Positions 6,272 to 14,721 of a DNA stretch of 64,000 nucleotides are shown in pieces. The DNA is from Lactonifactor sp. BIOML-A5. GTDB taxonomy: Bacteria; Bacillota; Clostridia; Lachnospirales; Lachnospiraceae. A program made the translations under genes and the position numbers. Under the pieces are notes generated by a model, which worked only from the letters and a program-made list of their open reading frames with translations, made no database searches and was not told the origin of the DNA. Each line of letters begins with the position of its first letter. Within the stretch, counting starts at the first letter, position 1. The stretch lies in the NCBI RefSeq assembly GCF_009677585.1, contig NZ_WKYV01000006.1, forward strand, positions 225,254-289,253. Reading direction: 5' to 3'.

Positions 6272-8091
6272 TCAAAAGGTAGCTCTTCCTGCTCGTTAAT
6301 TTTCATAAAACCAGAATCTTCTCCGGCATCTATTTCGCATGCAAATGCTTCAAGGCTTAAATTTTCATTTAGTTTTTTCAAATCCAGAACATAACACCTC
6401 TGGCGTATATTAACATCATTACTATTATTGTCGCGCTCTTTAAAGTTTCTTAACCCATAGTCCAACCAGTATGTTTCCCGACGTAATTGCCTGGTGAATT
6501 GCCGTATACCCAGGACCTCTACATCGGATACATTAAATTCTCGGACGTATTTGGTGAATTCGTCATAAATTAGATTGAGACGCAGGCACAACTCACCATT
6601 AGATTGATTAACCGTATAATCGTAATCCTTGCGGATACGATTTTTCAGCGCCATGGTATCAAAAGTCTGAATGATTAAGTCTACGGCACTATTTACCTTG
6701 CTGCTACCATCCAGGGAGTTGTAAGTATTATTGATAATAGAGTCCTGTACCAATTTATCTGAAATTCCAGCCTCGCCCCAGAAGTCCAATCCAAACGATT
6801 CATACAGCTCTTTTATAAGCAAAATACCAAGATACACATTTGACATTCCAAGGATTGTCCTGGTTTCAAAGTCCAGTTTCTCAAATACTCGGCTTTTTTG
6901 TATGAGGCTGTCCACTGCATCATCCGGCATATTCATCACCAGCATGAGCAAGGCTTTACCCAGCCCGTTTAACCTCAGCTCATGCTTGGATAGATTCCGG
7001 TATGATTTAGTATGTTCTGCTGTTCGGTCACTCTTTGCAAATTGGACGTCTACAATACGCTCCTTGATAGCGGTCTCGTCAAAAGAAGATTCTCCCACCA
7101 AACATATAGGGCTCCTGCGCAGGTAATTTACTACGGACTGGTCGGCGCGGCCTCTTTGGCTTGTCTGATAATCATAAGTGCTACGGAGTGTCCCGGATAT
7201 CAAATCCAACTCAACCTTGCTGAGTTTGTGGGGTTTGTACTCCTCGAAGATTACCGGTAAGAGATTAGTGCTGCTGGTGGATTTCAGAGTGGAAAACTTA
7301 GTAATACCGCTACAACCAATGCCGCTGCCTTGTAATCCAAATATAGGCTGGATTATCTTTTCCAGCGTTTCCGACTTGCCCGAACCGGCGCCGCCAGCAA
7401 TAACCAGATGAGATAACTTAATTTTCCTTTGGCGAAGGCGTTCTTTCAAAAAGCACACCCCCACCCATCCAAGGATATTTATGGTACGTTCAAAAGTATT
7501 AAACCGGAATAAATCCTCCGATATCTCTTTAAGCTCCGATTTTTTAATCATTGGCGACTCTGCTATCCCAGACCGTAACGCCTCATTGTCCTCCAAAATG
7601 GAAACCACGCTATCAGTAGGCTTTCCTTTCCGGTCAATTGCCCCATCAGTCCCAACATATACCCATTCACCATCCATCTGAAACAGTCCAACATAGCTAA
7701 TACCCAAACAATGGTTATAATCCCGGTATTTATTAGTCATATACTTTTGGATATTTGCTAAGTCATCCTCAGTTCCAGAGAACACCATATCAATTCCGCC
7801 AATTTTCTTAATGGCCTTTTTAAACATCTGTGCTCCTGCAAACACTGAACTGTCAAACTGGCTTGTAAAGACTTGTCCGTCAGCCATAGTGAATTCAATG
7901 TCCATCAAATATGCATTATCGCTTCGTATTCCATTAACTGGCCGCATCACAAAATTGGTTATATCCTTCGGTGACTTATCTCCTCTGCTTGCAATATATT
8001 TATTACCAGACTCCCAGATCGGATTTGATGTGGTTCTTACCTCTTTTTCAGGAGAATCTCTCGGTTCCTCACCGCCATTTTTTCTTTTCAT
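6268..8091 (-). CDS. Phage replicative helicase/ATPase, 607 aa
   Basis: A P-loop NTPase with Walker A GGAGSGKSE near residues 232-240, and a second ATPase half with VIFEEYKPH and the arginine-rich RSTYDYQTSQRGRADQ segment. An N-terminal domain of about 200 residues precedes it. This matches DUF927-like helicases that accompany CHC2 primases in Firmicutes prophages; it should unwind DNA at the phage origin. Its ATG overlaps the stop of the preceding gene (TAATG), so translation is coupled, with AGGTG as ribosome binding site. The primase lies two genes upstream. Confidence 0.75.
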   Translation of the reverse strand: MKRKNGGEEPRDSPEKEVRTTSNPIWESGNKYIASRGDKSPKDITNFVMRPVNGIRSDNAYLMDIEFTMADGQVFTSQFDSSVFAGAQMFKKAIKKIGGIDMVFSGTEDDLANIQKYMTNKYRDYNHCLGISYVGLFQMDGEWVYVGTDGAIDRKGKPTDSVVSILEDNEALRSGIAESPMIKKSELKEISEDLFRFNTFERTINILGWVGVCFLKERLRQRKIKLSHLVIAGGAGSGKSETLEKIIQPIFGLQGSGIGCSGITKFSTLKSTSSTNLLPVIFEEYKPHKLSKVELDLISGTLRSTYDYQTSQRGRADQSVVNYLRRSPICLVGESSFDETAIKERIVDVQFAKSDRTAEHTKSYRNLSKHELRLNGLGKALLMLVMNMPDDAVDSLIQKSRVFEKLDFETRTILGMSNVYLGILLIKELYESFGLDFWGEAGISDKLVQDSIINNTYNSLDGSSKVNSAVDLIIQTFDTMALKNRIRKDYDYTVNQSNGELCLRLNLIYDEFTKYVREFNVSDVEVLGIRQFTRQLRRETYWLDYGLRNFKERDNNSNDVNIRQRCYVLDLKKLNENLSLEAFACEIDAGEDSGFMKINEQEELPFD

Positions 8092-8483
8092 TATGCACCT
8101 GCTTGCTGTTTAATTCTTGAGTCCAAATCTGTAACTATCGCTAGGACCATATCCTCACATGCTTCTATCTTATATGTTCCGCTTAATGCCTCTGCCTCTT
8201 TCACGGTTTTTCCCCAATCCAATTCATTTATTGGTTGGTTTAGATACGCTTTGTGGAAGTGCCATAATTCAGAGTAATATTTTCCAATATCTGTTATCCC
8301 TATAAAGCCTTTTAAGAACCAATTATAAAGTGCATTGCACATTGAAAAGCAGAAGCAGGAGTTATGATTCGAATTAATTACATTAATCTTCTGCACAAAT
8401 AATTCCCGTTCGTTATAGTTCGGATCCTTCTTACAGAATTCCTTGTGAATTCTAAGTAAGTCCACATAAACTGCATATGTCAT
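8091..8483 (-). CDS. Prophage hypothetical protein between primase and helicase, 130 aa
   Basis: Helical protein starting MTYAVYVDLLRIHKEF. The open frame extends further upstream inside the primase gene, but the start is either the ATG at 8483 or the TTG at 8495 (LDEKMTY), both at the primase stop. A position between primase and helicase genes suggests a replication accessory role such as loading, but no domain is recognised and that is inference only. Confidence 0.6.
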   Translation of the reverse strand: MTYAVYVDLLRIHKEFCKKDPNYNERELFVQKINVINSNHNSCFCFSMCNALYNWFLKGFIGITDIGKYYSELWHFHKAYLNQPINELDWGKTVKEAEALSGTYKIEACEDMVLAIVTDLDSRIKQQAGA

Positions 8484-8487
8484 TTTC

Positions 8488-9045
8488 TCATCCAATACGC
8501 CCCACTCCCTTCTTGCTATACAGTTCCTCAAAAAGTTCTTCCCACTGCCCCTGAAGCAGTGGAAGCTGATTAGAAATCCAGCAAAACAACTCTCCGAACG
8601 GCTCTACACAATGCTGTAGTCGCTCATAGAGCCTTATTTTTTTAGACAACAGCGATAATGCCTGGATGGACAATGTTCGCAACTCTACTTCAAGTTCTCT
8701 TCTCCTCTTCTGATGGAAAATTTTCACTTTTTCCTCCTGAGACAACTCCTGTTCACCCGTAATTCTGACTCCAAATGCTCCCGCTATATATTTCACGGCG
8801 GCCTCAAAATCCAGATTACAGTAATCCATAACAAAATTAAAGATTGTTCCACCAGCACCACAGGCCCAGCAGTAATACCCATCATGCTCAAGGTATCCAC
8901 TATGGACCTTCATACTGGGATTCCGATCATTGTGGAAGGGACACAGGGCCAGCCCATTACGATACACTCGGATACCAAAATGTTCAGCCAACATCCGCAT
9001 ATTGACTTGTGATTTCACCAATTCAATATCATCATCTCGTAGCAT
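8488..9045 (-). CDS. CHC2 zinc-finger primase-like protein, 185 aa
   Basis: The N-terminal half is the DnaG-type zinc-binding domain: CPFH, then YCWAC about 25 residues later, with the flanking ..GYLEHDGYY.. and GGTIFNFVMDY segments that are typical. No TOPRIM polymerase domain follows, so this is the short phage form that recognises DNA templates and works with the helicase two genes downstream. The ATG at 9045 follows GAGAGGGAAG and is preferred to upstream in-frame codons, which would overlap the previous gene by much more. Confidence 0.8.
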   Translation of the reverse strand: MLRDDDIELVKSQVNMRMLAEHFGIRVYRNGLALCPFHNDRNPSMKVHSGYLEHDGYYCWACGAGGTIFNFVMDYCNLDFEAAVKYIAGAFGVRITGEQELSQEEKVKIFHQKRRRELEVELRTLSIQALSLLSKKIRLYERLQHCVEPFGELFCWISNQLPLLQGQWEELFEELYSKKGVGRIG

Positions 9046-9424
9046 CAGCTTCCCTCTCTTTCTTTTTTCTGGCCCTGTATTCTCTTTGTTTCTGCCTATA
9101 ATATTCTGGGTTCTCCGCCCAGCGCTTTCTCTTTGCGGCAGCCATCCGGTCTTTATTCTCCCGTGCCCACTTTCTGCCTCTGGCTTTCTGTTCCTCGTGG
9201 TGATCATAATACCATTTTAAGCTATTGGCACGTATTTCTTCTCTGTGCTTTGCCGCATACCGATTTGCTCTGGCACGGGCTTTCAATATGCTTTGAGCAA
9301 CTGGATGGTTTAAATCGTCAATAGTAGTATCTTGGTAATCCTGTATTTCCATCCCGTCCCACATACAGTCCGGATAGGGACAGGAAAAACAATCAGGATG
9401 ACAACAATTATCAGGTCTTTGCAA
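9032..9424 (-). CDS. Prophage Cys-cluster, basic helical protein, 130 aa
   Basis: N-terminal cysteine cluster (DNCCHPDCFSCPYPDC) likely binds a metal. A long Arg/Lys-rich helix with repeating RKWARENKDRM / RKRWAENPEYY units follows. This form is frequent in phage early regions, possibly DNA binding. The TTG at 9424 is the probable start: AGGAG lies eight bases upstream and the overlap with the preceding gene is then 14 bases. Confidence 0.6.
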   Translation of the reverse strand: MQRPDNCCHPDCFSCPYPDCMWDGMEIQDYQDTTIDDLNHPVAQSILKARARANRYAAKHREEIRANSLKWYYDHHEEQKARGRKWARENKDRMAAAKRKRWAENPEYYRQKQREYRARKKKEREADATR

Positions 9425-9770
9425 ACAGATCACTCCTATAAGGAACATGATACTTTGGCTTATTTACTGCCTTATCATCTATGTAAACATCCGCTGCAAT
9501 CTTCCGACAGTCATGCCCCCAAAACTCAATCAGATCTGGCAAATTCTCATTGATTGCATCAAATCCCAGTCCGAAATCCGCACACCAATCGACTGCCTCC
9601 TGCAGGCGTCTTCCTTCACGGCAGGTATTTAAGATAATTTTATTTCCCTGTATCCTTCGCTTAATTAGATGATTGATAAGCGCGATATTTGGTGCACCAA
9701 TTCCTGGGTATACGCTCTCACAAAGCGTCCCATCAAAATCCACAGCATATACTGTGTAATTTCTCCCCAT
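9411..9770 (-). CDS. HAD-superfamily phosphatase, 119 aa
   Basis: Short HAD hydrolase with motif I VDFDGTLCE (nucleophile Asp11), a Ser/Thr region ILNTCREGRRLQ and a late acidic motif DVYIDDKAVN. These compact phage HADs are thought to act on nucleotides or polynucleotide 3'/5' phosphates; the exact substrate is not visible. GGAGG lies eight bases before the ATG. Part of the DNA-metabolism block with the ERCC4-type nuclease upstream. Confidence 0.75.
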   Translation of the reverse strand: MGRNYTVYAVDFDGTLCESVYPGIGAPNIALINHLIKRRIQGNKIILNTCREGRRLQEAVDWCADFGLGFDAINENLPDLIEFWGHDCRKIAADVYIDDKAVNKPKYHVPYRSDLFAKT

Positions 9771-9771
9771 A

Positions 9772-10314
9772 TTAGTCGCCTCCCAGTAACTCTATAATCC
9801 GCTGTCCGGTGTGCCGCTTATCACAAAATTCCCAGATGATACCATAGTCTTCCGACATGGTGCGCATAGTTTTGGCAAGCTGTGGGCCAGGCGTAGGAGG
9901 TTTCTGGCCTCCTGCCCGGACAAATTCAGCGATTTCAGCCTCAACATCCCCTTTGGTGGGGATTCCATGCTTTTTGCAATACTGCCAGCGCCGAGGATTT
10001 ACCCAGTTTTCTACATCTGCAAGGGATTTAATTTTCAGACCATCTTCTACCAGGATAATGAGTTTTATTCCCAGTTCTTGTGCTTTCACTGCCTCCCGGC
10101 GAAACCGCTCATGCTGCTGGGTGAGGTTACCGCAGACTTCTGTGAGATTCTGCTTGCGGTCAACGATCAGGCGGGGATTGTCGTAGTTCATGTAATCTCC
10201 CACCAACAATTTCGAAACTGGATGCTGTATTCCTTGCCGGTCAAATTCCGCCTCAATTTTCTTTATAGCCCGCGCCTTTTCCCGGCTGTCAATTTGTATC
10301 ACCAATGCCATCAT
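9772..10314 (-). CDS. ERCC4-type nuclease, about 180 aa
   Basis: Starts with the QIDSREKARAIKKI segment and contains LLVGDYMNY then LIVDRKQNLTEV, i.e. the GDxxxxxRK core of XPF/ERCC4 nucleases. Helices follow with QQHERFRREAVKAQ. Phage members are thought to process branched or recombination intermediates, consistent with RecT and SSB in the same operon. ATG at 10314 or 10311; the in-frame GTG at 10317 is also possible. Confidence 0.75.
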   Translation of the reverse strand: MMALVIQIDSREKARAIKKIEAEFDRQGIQHPVSKLLVGDYMNYDNPRLIVDRKQNLTEVCGNLTQQHERFRREAVKAQELGIKLIILVEDGLKIKSLADVENWVNPRRWQYCKKHGIPTKGDVEAEIAEFVRAGGQKPPTPGPQLAKTMRTMSEDYGIIWEFCDKRHTGQRIIELLGGD

Positions 10315-10690
10315 CACCTACCCTATGTTTAAATTCCCGGTCACTCTCCAGGTATTCTTCCTGTTTCCTCTGCTCGCTTAATAGCCATTTCAGGCTTTTT
10401 AAAACCTGCTTGTTTCGTTCCTGTCCCGCAAATTCATGGATTTTCTGGAAAAGTTTGGCCCGGTCTTTATGTTTTCGACGAATCTCCCTTTCCTTATGAA
10501 GTGCCGTGGCTAATTTGCAGCGCTCATCATAGTTGTTCGCCACTTCAAAATCATGAATCCAAGTAATAGTTTTCTTGTCGTAGCCTTTTGCAATACTCAT
10601 ATTTGTCTCATATTCTTCGTGGCTTTGTACAATAAGGTTTATAAAGTCTTCAATGATTTCCGAAGGCTTGTATTCAGATTGTTTTGTCAT
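10289..10690 (-). CDS. Prophage hypothetical protein, 133 aa
   Basis: Highly charged helical protein, starting MTKQSEYKPSEIIEDFINL. A GGCGG-type site precedes the ATG. It overlaps the ERCC4-type nuclease start by about 25 bases and follows ssb. There are no recognisable motifs; a DNA-metabolism accessory role is only suggested by position. Confidence 0.6.
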   Translation of the reverse strand: MTKQSEYKPSEIIEDFINLIVQSHEEYETNMSIAKGYDKKTITWIHDFEVANNYDERCKLATALHKEREIRRKHKDRAKLFQKIHEFAGQERNKQVLKSLKWLLSEQRKQEEYLESDREFKHRVGDDGIGDTN

Positions 10691-10705
10691 ACTGTCACCG
10701 CCTTA

Positions 10706-11131
10706 TCAATTGAAAGGAAGATCTTCATCAATATCGTCAGGTAAATTCACAAACCCATCTGCTCCAGGAACTGGCGTACTTTGTTGTGCCGTACCATGTC
10801 CTTCGTTAGCTGCTTTACTCTCCGCAAACTCCTGTTCCTCCACAACTACCTCTGTGGTATAGACCTTCTGCCCCTCCTTATTGGTGTAGCTTCCAGTTTG
10901 GATTCGACCACATACAGTCATTTTAGTTCCCTGCCTCAAATACTTTTCTGCAAACTCAGCAGCCTTCCCGAAGCACAGACAGCTTATAAAGTCTGCGGTA
11001 GCTTCTCCATCTCTCCTGAAGCGGCGGTCAACCGCCAGAGTATATCTTGCTATGGCAATGGGGTTATCGCCTTGGGAGTATCTCACATCCGGATCTCTGG
11101 TGAGGCGTCCCATCAAAACTGCCTTATTGAT
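10706..11131 (-). CDS. ssb: Single-stranded DNA-binding protein, with apparent ATC start
   Basis: OB-fold SSB: MGRLTRDPDVRYS, IARYTLAVDRRFRR, ADFISCLCFGKAAEFAEKYL, then TEVVVEEQEF and an acidic tip DDIDEDLPFN that recruits partner proteins. The first ordinary start (TTG/ATG at 11116/11113) would cut into the first beta strand. In frame just upstream the codons ATC AAT AAG GCA GTT restore the conserved NKAVLMGRL, and AGGAGG lies eight bases before the ATC. I therefore begin it at the ATC. A 4-codon frame (ATG ACT TAT CAA TAA) overlaps this start and could take part in coupling. Confidence 0.8.
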   Translation of the reverse strand: MNKAVLMGRLTRDPDVRYSQGDNPIAIARYTLAVDRRFRRDGEATADFISCLCFGKAAEFAEKYLRQGTKMTVCGRIQTGSYTNKEGQKVYTTEVVVEEQEFAESKAANEGHGTAQQSTPVPGADGFVNLPDDIDEDLPFN

Positions 11132-11134
11132 AAG

Positions 11135-11443
11135 TCATCCCTCCTTTTTGGCTACCTGCAAAGCATTAAATATCTGATGATACATTTGCAACTGCTTTTC
11201 GTGGTACTTGTCATGCTGGCTCTTTTTATCCGAATAGAAATCCATCAAAATTTCTATTGCGTAATCTTTATTGTCATCCAACAAATGTACTCTCTTGTGA
11301 CAGTCCACTGCACCAATATCATCCTTGGCGATTCTCTGCCGCCAATCACAGCCGGTTATTGTGTAGGACTTTGGCTTTTCCTCTACTTCCAGGATTTCTT
11401 TCTGGAGCTTGCCTGCGTCTATGTAAAACCTATATAATTTCAT
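11135..11443 (-). CDS. Prophage hypothetical protein, 102 aa
   Basis: Begins MKLYRFYIDAGKLQKEIL with a strong AGGAGGT seven bases before ATG. Mixed alpha/beta, no known motifs. Its stop lies 3 bases before the ATC of ssb, so ssb translation is probably coupled to it. A 9-bp hairpin lies in the leader before it. Confidence 0.6.
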   Translation of the reverse strand: MKLYRFYIDAGKLQKEILEVEEKPKSYTITGCDWRQRIAKDDIGAVDCHKRVHLLDDNKDYAIEILMDFYSDKKSQHDKYHEKQLQMYHQIFNALQVAKKEG

Positions 11444-11464
11444 TGTTGTACCTCCTACAATCCC

Positions 11465-11487
11465 CGGCTGCCCTCAAAGGACAGCCG
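11465..11487 (-). other. Intergenic RNA hairpin upstream of the 102-aa gene and ssb
   Basis: CGGCTGTCC pairs with GGGCAGCCG (one G-U pair) around a TTTGA loop on the minus strand. No T tract follows, so it is not a plain terminator; it may stabilise or divide the early transcript. Confidence 0.45.
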
Positions 11488-11499
11488 ATACATTTATAT

Positions 11500-12213
11500 T
11501 TATGAAATCACCGTGAACCTCGGAAGCTCGGCCAATTCAATCTCCAGATGGTCTTTAATATTTTTCATAGCCTCCCGTTTCCATGCTCCGCCATCAGCTT
11601 CGAACAATGCACAATATACACTCATGCTGTCATTTTTCATGCGGAATACAAATTCAGATTCCGGCTGCTTTACCTCTGTAAATGTGCGATAAGGACGAAG
11701 TTTAACAGGGTTGGGAACCAACTTATCCTCTTTCCCGGCGATTCCTTTCTTGACGGTAGCAGATTGGGAAACTCCATCGTCCCCGTACGTGGCAACTGTA
11801 CCACTCTCCACCGTACCGGCAAATTTTAGAATAACTTCGGCCCCCTCATTCTGAATAAATTTGGAACGCACACCAATCAAGAACGCCTCGGAATCAATAA
11901 ATTTCCCATAAGCGAACTCCGGAATATCTGCCTTGACTGCCACCAAACACTCACGTTTCCGGTCAAAATCCAACTGTGAAATTAATCTGACTTCAGTTGG
12001 AGAAACCACCTGCACCAGCATACTGTCCGCCATATCATCTACACCAGCTTTTATGTACTCAATCAGTCCTGACAGAGTCGTCATCTCGATAGCATCTGCC
12101 CGAAGTTCCTCGTCAATTCTTCTCAGGTTCACATCTGTGTAACGGCTGTCTCCGCTCTCAATAATCTTTGGCTGCTGTAATCCTACGATGTACTGTAATG
12201 CTTCTTTAATCAT
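11500..12213 (-). CDS. Prophage protein of unknown function, 237 aa
   Basis: Conserved-looking early gene between ssb and the replication terminator-like gene. N-terminus MIKEALQYIVGL; central part mixed alpha/beta (ADIPEFAYGKFIDSEAFLIG); C-terminal IKDHLEIELAELP. No catalytic motif seen. AGAGGT precedes the ATG. Proteins of this type recur in replication modules of Lachnospiraceae phages without known function. Confidence 0.6.
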   Translation of the reverse strand: MIKEALQYIVGLQQPKIIESGDSRYTDVNLRRIDEELRADAIEMTTLSGLIEYIKAGVDDMADSMLVQVVSPTEVRLISQLDFDRKRECLVAVKADIPEFAYGKFIDSEAFLIGVRSKFIQNEGAEVILKFAGTVESGTVATYGDDGVSQSATVKKGIAGKEDKLVPNPVKLRPYRTFTEVKQPESEFVFRMKNDSMSVYCALFEADGGAWKREAMKNIKDHLEIELAELPRFTVIS

Positions 12214-12253
12214 GGTTTATACCTCTGCTTTCTTAATAATTAATAATCAATAA

Positions 12254-12640
12254 TTAATAAATAATTTGCTGTGATGCTTCTTTTTTCTGTTCTATGGAAT
12301 AGTTTCCTTTTTCGTCGGCATAGTCTTCCATCCTCGCCTGCCCCCGAATAGCAGAGCCATACTCTTCAGCGAAAAGCTCTCCTGTAAGCAGATTTTTCCC
12401 GATAGACATTCTGGTGGTTGCAGACTTTACAGGGGCAAGTGTAGTTTTAACTACGCAGTCTATCGCCACATCGCTTCTGTCCTCATTTTGCTCAAGCGAC
12501 AAATTAATAGTGATTTTCCGTTTATTCTTATATGGAGTGTTCGGGTCCATCATATTTGCAATGACTTTTTCCATTGCATCCTCAAATTTTTCGGCCAGTT
12601 CGCCACCAGCGAAATTCTCTAAATCAATATTCAGTGCCAT
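12254..12640 (-). CDS. Prophage protein often labelled replication terminator protein, 128 aa
   Basis: The N-terminus MALNIDLENFAGGELAEKF and a KRKITINLSLEQNEDR strand fit a family of phage early proteins that databases often call replication terminator protein; that name has, as far as I know, little experimental basis in these phages. AAGGAGG nine bases before the ATG fixes the start; the open frame upstream is not used. Downstream, 12214-12253 is an AT-rich gap with TAATAATTAATAA-type runs. Confidence 0.6.
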   Translation of the reverse strand: MALNIDLENFAGGELAEKFEDAMEKVIANMMDPNTPYKNKRKITINLSLEQNEDRSDVAIDCVVKTTLAPVKSATTRMSIGKNLLTGELFAEEYGSAIRGQARMEDYADEKGNYSIEQKKEASQQIIY

Positions 12641-12654
12641 GGTATTCTTCCTCC

Positions 12655-12858
12655 TTAATTTCTTGCTACAGCAGCATTTGCCCACATAACAGACTCCTCA
12701 AGATTTGTCATAGCAAGGGACTTTTCCCGACTAGGCGGACATTCCTCATCAATCAGGTACGCCAGTTCCTTTGCTTTTGCACGGATTGCTTCGTATTTCT
12801 CCTGCTGACCTGCTTTTGGCACATGATACATAAAATTATTTTCAATTTGATTATTCAT
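12655..12858 (-). CDS. Acb2/Tad1-like anti-defence protein, 67 aa
   Basis: The compact all-helical protein (MNNQIENNFMYHVPKAGQ..., AIRAKAKELAYLIDEECP, SREKSLAMTNLEESVMWAN) fits the Acb2/Tad1 hairpin domain family. Such proteins are multimeric sponges that bind cyclic oligonucleotides or cyclic ADP-ribose-like signals and so blunt CBASS or Thoeris immunity. The ending CP.S.E...A...LE...MWANA.IARN is the recognisable signature. AAGGAGAG before the ATG fixes the start, shortening the open frame by 8 codons. Which signal it binds cannot be read from the sequence. It lies beside the free-standing HNH endonuclease. Confidence 0.7.
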   Translation of the reverse strand: MNNQIENNFMYHVPKAGQQEKYEAIRAKAKELAYLIDEECPPSREKSLAMTNLEESVMWANAAVARN

Positions 12859-12927
12859 GGTATCTCTCCTTTTCAATATCAAAATCTACAGTTACTATAT
12901 TTGATCTGACCGGTCAAAATTGTTGTA

Positions 12928-13737
12928 TTACTTATGTATTGGTTCAGTTAATGCTCTTTCTACTGACCATCCTCTCTTCAACCTACTATAAATCGTATAT
13001 CTATGTATTCCAGTTTCTCTTTCCCACTCCGTTAATGTTAAAGCCTTTTTATCAAACTCAAGTATATGGTTATCTGTTCGGTTCAAAGCCTGTTCAGCAG
13101 AAGTGGCCCATCTACAATTTAGTGGCTCATAATTACCATTTACATCTATTCTGTCAATGCTTTTGCTATCTGAGTATCCATTTGCTATGGCCCAGTTATA
13201 AAAACTTTCAAAATTACTCATCCACTCATCGCATACACAGACTCCTTTTCCACCATAATACATATAGAATTCAGTTTTGGAATTGTAGCATCTTTGTTTC
13301 ATGGACTGCCATATATTGTATAGTCTTTCATGACTCAAACCATGGGTTGTAGAACGCTTTGCAGTGCTCTCTTTATTCAAACATCCGCAACTTTTCGTAT
13401 TTCCACTTCTTAGATGATTCGCCCTAACCGTTACATAATTTCCGCAAGAACACCTACACAAATATTTAACAATGCTTCTCCCTCCAGATGTCCTTCCATT
13501 TTCAGAACGCTCAACAACAGTAAGCCTCCCGAAATTTTTTCCAACTAAATTTTCTGCTCTACCGCATCCACAGCTTTCCGTGAAGCCTCTCACAAGATTT
13601 ACTGATTTTACATTTACGGATTTTCCACATTCGCAATGACATTCCCAAACTGCCCTACCTGTGGAGTCTATATGTGAATACCTTATAACAGTCAGTTTTC
13701 CAAACTGCTGCCCCGTTAAGTCTTTAATACGCCTCAT
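12928..13737 (-). CDS. Free-standing HNH-type homing endonuclease, 269 aa
   Basis: Two N-terminal cysteine modules repeat the pattern GK.FGKLTV...CxCxCG...SCGC (about 8-60 and 68-125). The central nuclease-like core contains YGGKGVCVCDEW and SIDRIDVNGNYEPLNCRWAT, the motif of HNH enzymes common in phages. The C-terminus (LTLTEWERETGIHRYTIYSRL) is a NUMOD-like helix-turn-helix. It is a stand-alone mobile endonuclease gene inserted between the anti-defence gene and the MBL gene. The ATG at 13737 follows GAGGTG; two GTG codons further upstream are less likely. Confidence 0.75.
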   Translation of the reverse strand: MRRIKDLTGQQFGKLTVIRYSHIDSTGRAVWECHCECGKSVNVKSVNLVRGFTESCGCGRAENLVGKNFGRLTVVERSENGRTSGGRSIVKYLCRCSCGNYVTVRANHLRSGNTKSCGCLNKESTAKRSTTHGLSHERLYNIWQSMKQRCYNSKTEFYMYYGGKGVCVCDEWMSNFESFYNWAIANGYSDSKSIDRIDVNGNYEPLNCRWATSAEQALNRTDNHILEFDKKALTLTEWERETGIHRYTIYSRLKRGWSVERALTEPIHK

Positions 13738-13750
13738 AATTATCACCACC

Positions 13751-14425
13751 TCAAAAAGGGGCTTTGTTTAATACGACTTCCAACCCCTTGTTTGCTATGA
13801 AACAATTTACTCCGGTCACTTTTGATGCTTCTTTCAAAAACACACTTTCCGAACTGTACTCTTGAGATAGGTGTAGTAATATCACATTTCTTAATTCGAC
13901 GCTTTTATTTGCATTTAGGAAATCCAACGCTGTACTGATTTCCATATGCCCGGTAATCTGATGGAAATACTGTGGCTTTGACTCGTCAAGCATATTTTTA
14001 TCGTGGTTAGATTCTACGAAAATGTGGTTCAATCCGCGAAATTTATAACGAATATATTCAGTATCGCTGGCGTAGAGCAACCGCCCCATTTCTGGATGTA
14101 CCACCAGAAATCCGAAGCATGGCACATCGTGCACCAGAGGAAAAGATTTAACCACGAAATTTCCGTATCTCCGAACTTGTCGTTCCATATCTGATTCATA
14201 GGGCTTGAACACTGGGATTCCGATTTTCTCAAAGTCGCCTGCGGATGCCGAATGGTCTTTGTGAATATGGCTTACCAGCACCCCGACCACTTTGCCCACA
14301 TCAAAATCCAGCGCAATCTTCACGTCTTTGAATCTCACCCCAGCTTCGATTATCAGGGCTTCGGTGGTGGTTTCCAAGATGTAACAATTCCCGCTTGACC
14401 CACTCCCGAGACAACGCAGCTTCAT
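13751..14425 (-). CDS. MBL-fold metallohydrolase, 224 aa
   Basis: Metallo-beta-lactamase fold with GSGSSGNCYIL at the N-terminus and the metal motif SHIHKDHS, then LVHDVPCFGF, ASDTEYI and FVESNHD. It resembles the YycJ/WalJ-type exonuclease branch and phage homologues, so a nuclease or phosphodiesterase activity on DNA/RNA is plausible. Its ATG overlaps the stop of the preceding gene by 4 bases. Confidence 0.75.
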   Translation of the reverse strand: MKLRCLGSGSSGNCYILETTTEALIIEAGVRFKDVKIALDFDVGKVVGVLVSHIHKDHSASAGDFEKIGIPVFKPYESDMERQVRRYGNFVVKSFPLVHDVPCFGFLVVHPEMGRLLYASDTEYIRYKFRGLNHIFVESNHDKNMLDESKPQYFHQITGHMEISTALDFLNANKSVELRNVILLHLSQEYSSESVFLKEASKVTGVNCFIANKGLEVVLNKAPF

Positions 14426-14721
14426 AATTTCACCTCATCATCTTCCGGGAACCGAAACACCTTTGGCGGTGTAAATGCAAATGCCGGTACATAAAAATTT
14501 GCTGTTGCCATTGCGCCACCCTCACCGTACAGATATTCTCCATACTTGCTTCTGACCATCTCCATAGCCTTATCCATCTTCTCAACCGATGAATATTCCG
14601 CCATTCTATACGGCTGTCCAGTACCCGTATGAGCAAATATACTCTTGCAATCATACATGGCTTCCAGAATCACATTATCGTATGGGAGGTCTATTCCTCC
14701 GTCCTGACTAATAATTCTCAT
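14422..14721 (-). CDS. Prophage hypothetical protein, 99 aa
   Basis: Starts MRIISQDGGIDLPYDNVILEA, an N-terminus seen in many small Firmicutes phage proteins of unknown function. It overlaps both neighbours (14 bases with the MazG-like gene, 4 bases with the MBL gene), showing translational coupling in the early operon. Confidence 0.65.
   Translation of the reverse strand: MRIISQDGGIDLPYDNVILEAMYDCKSIFAHTGTGQPYRMAEYSSVEKMDKAMEMVRSKYGEYLYGEGGAMATANFYVPAFAFTPPKVFRFPEDDEVKL

Noticed and set aside
10781..11437. 218-codon rightward frame opposite ssb and its neighbour
   Set aside because: Opposed by two well-supported genes with good ribosome binding sites; no start signal of its own.
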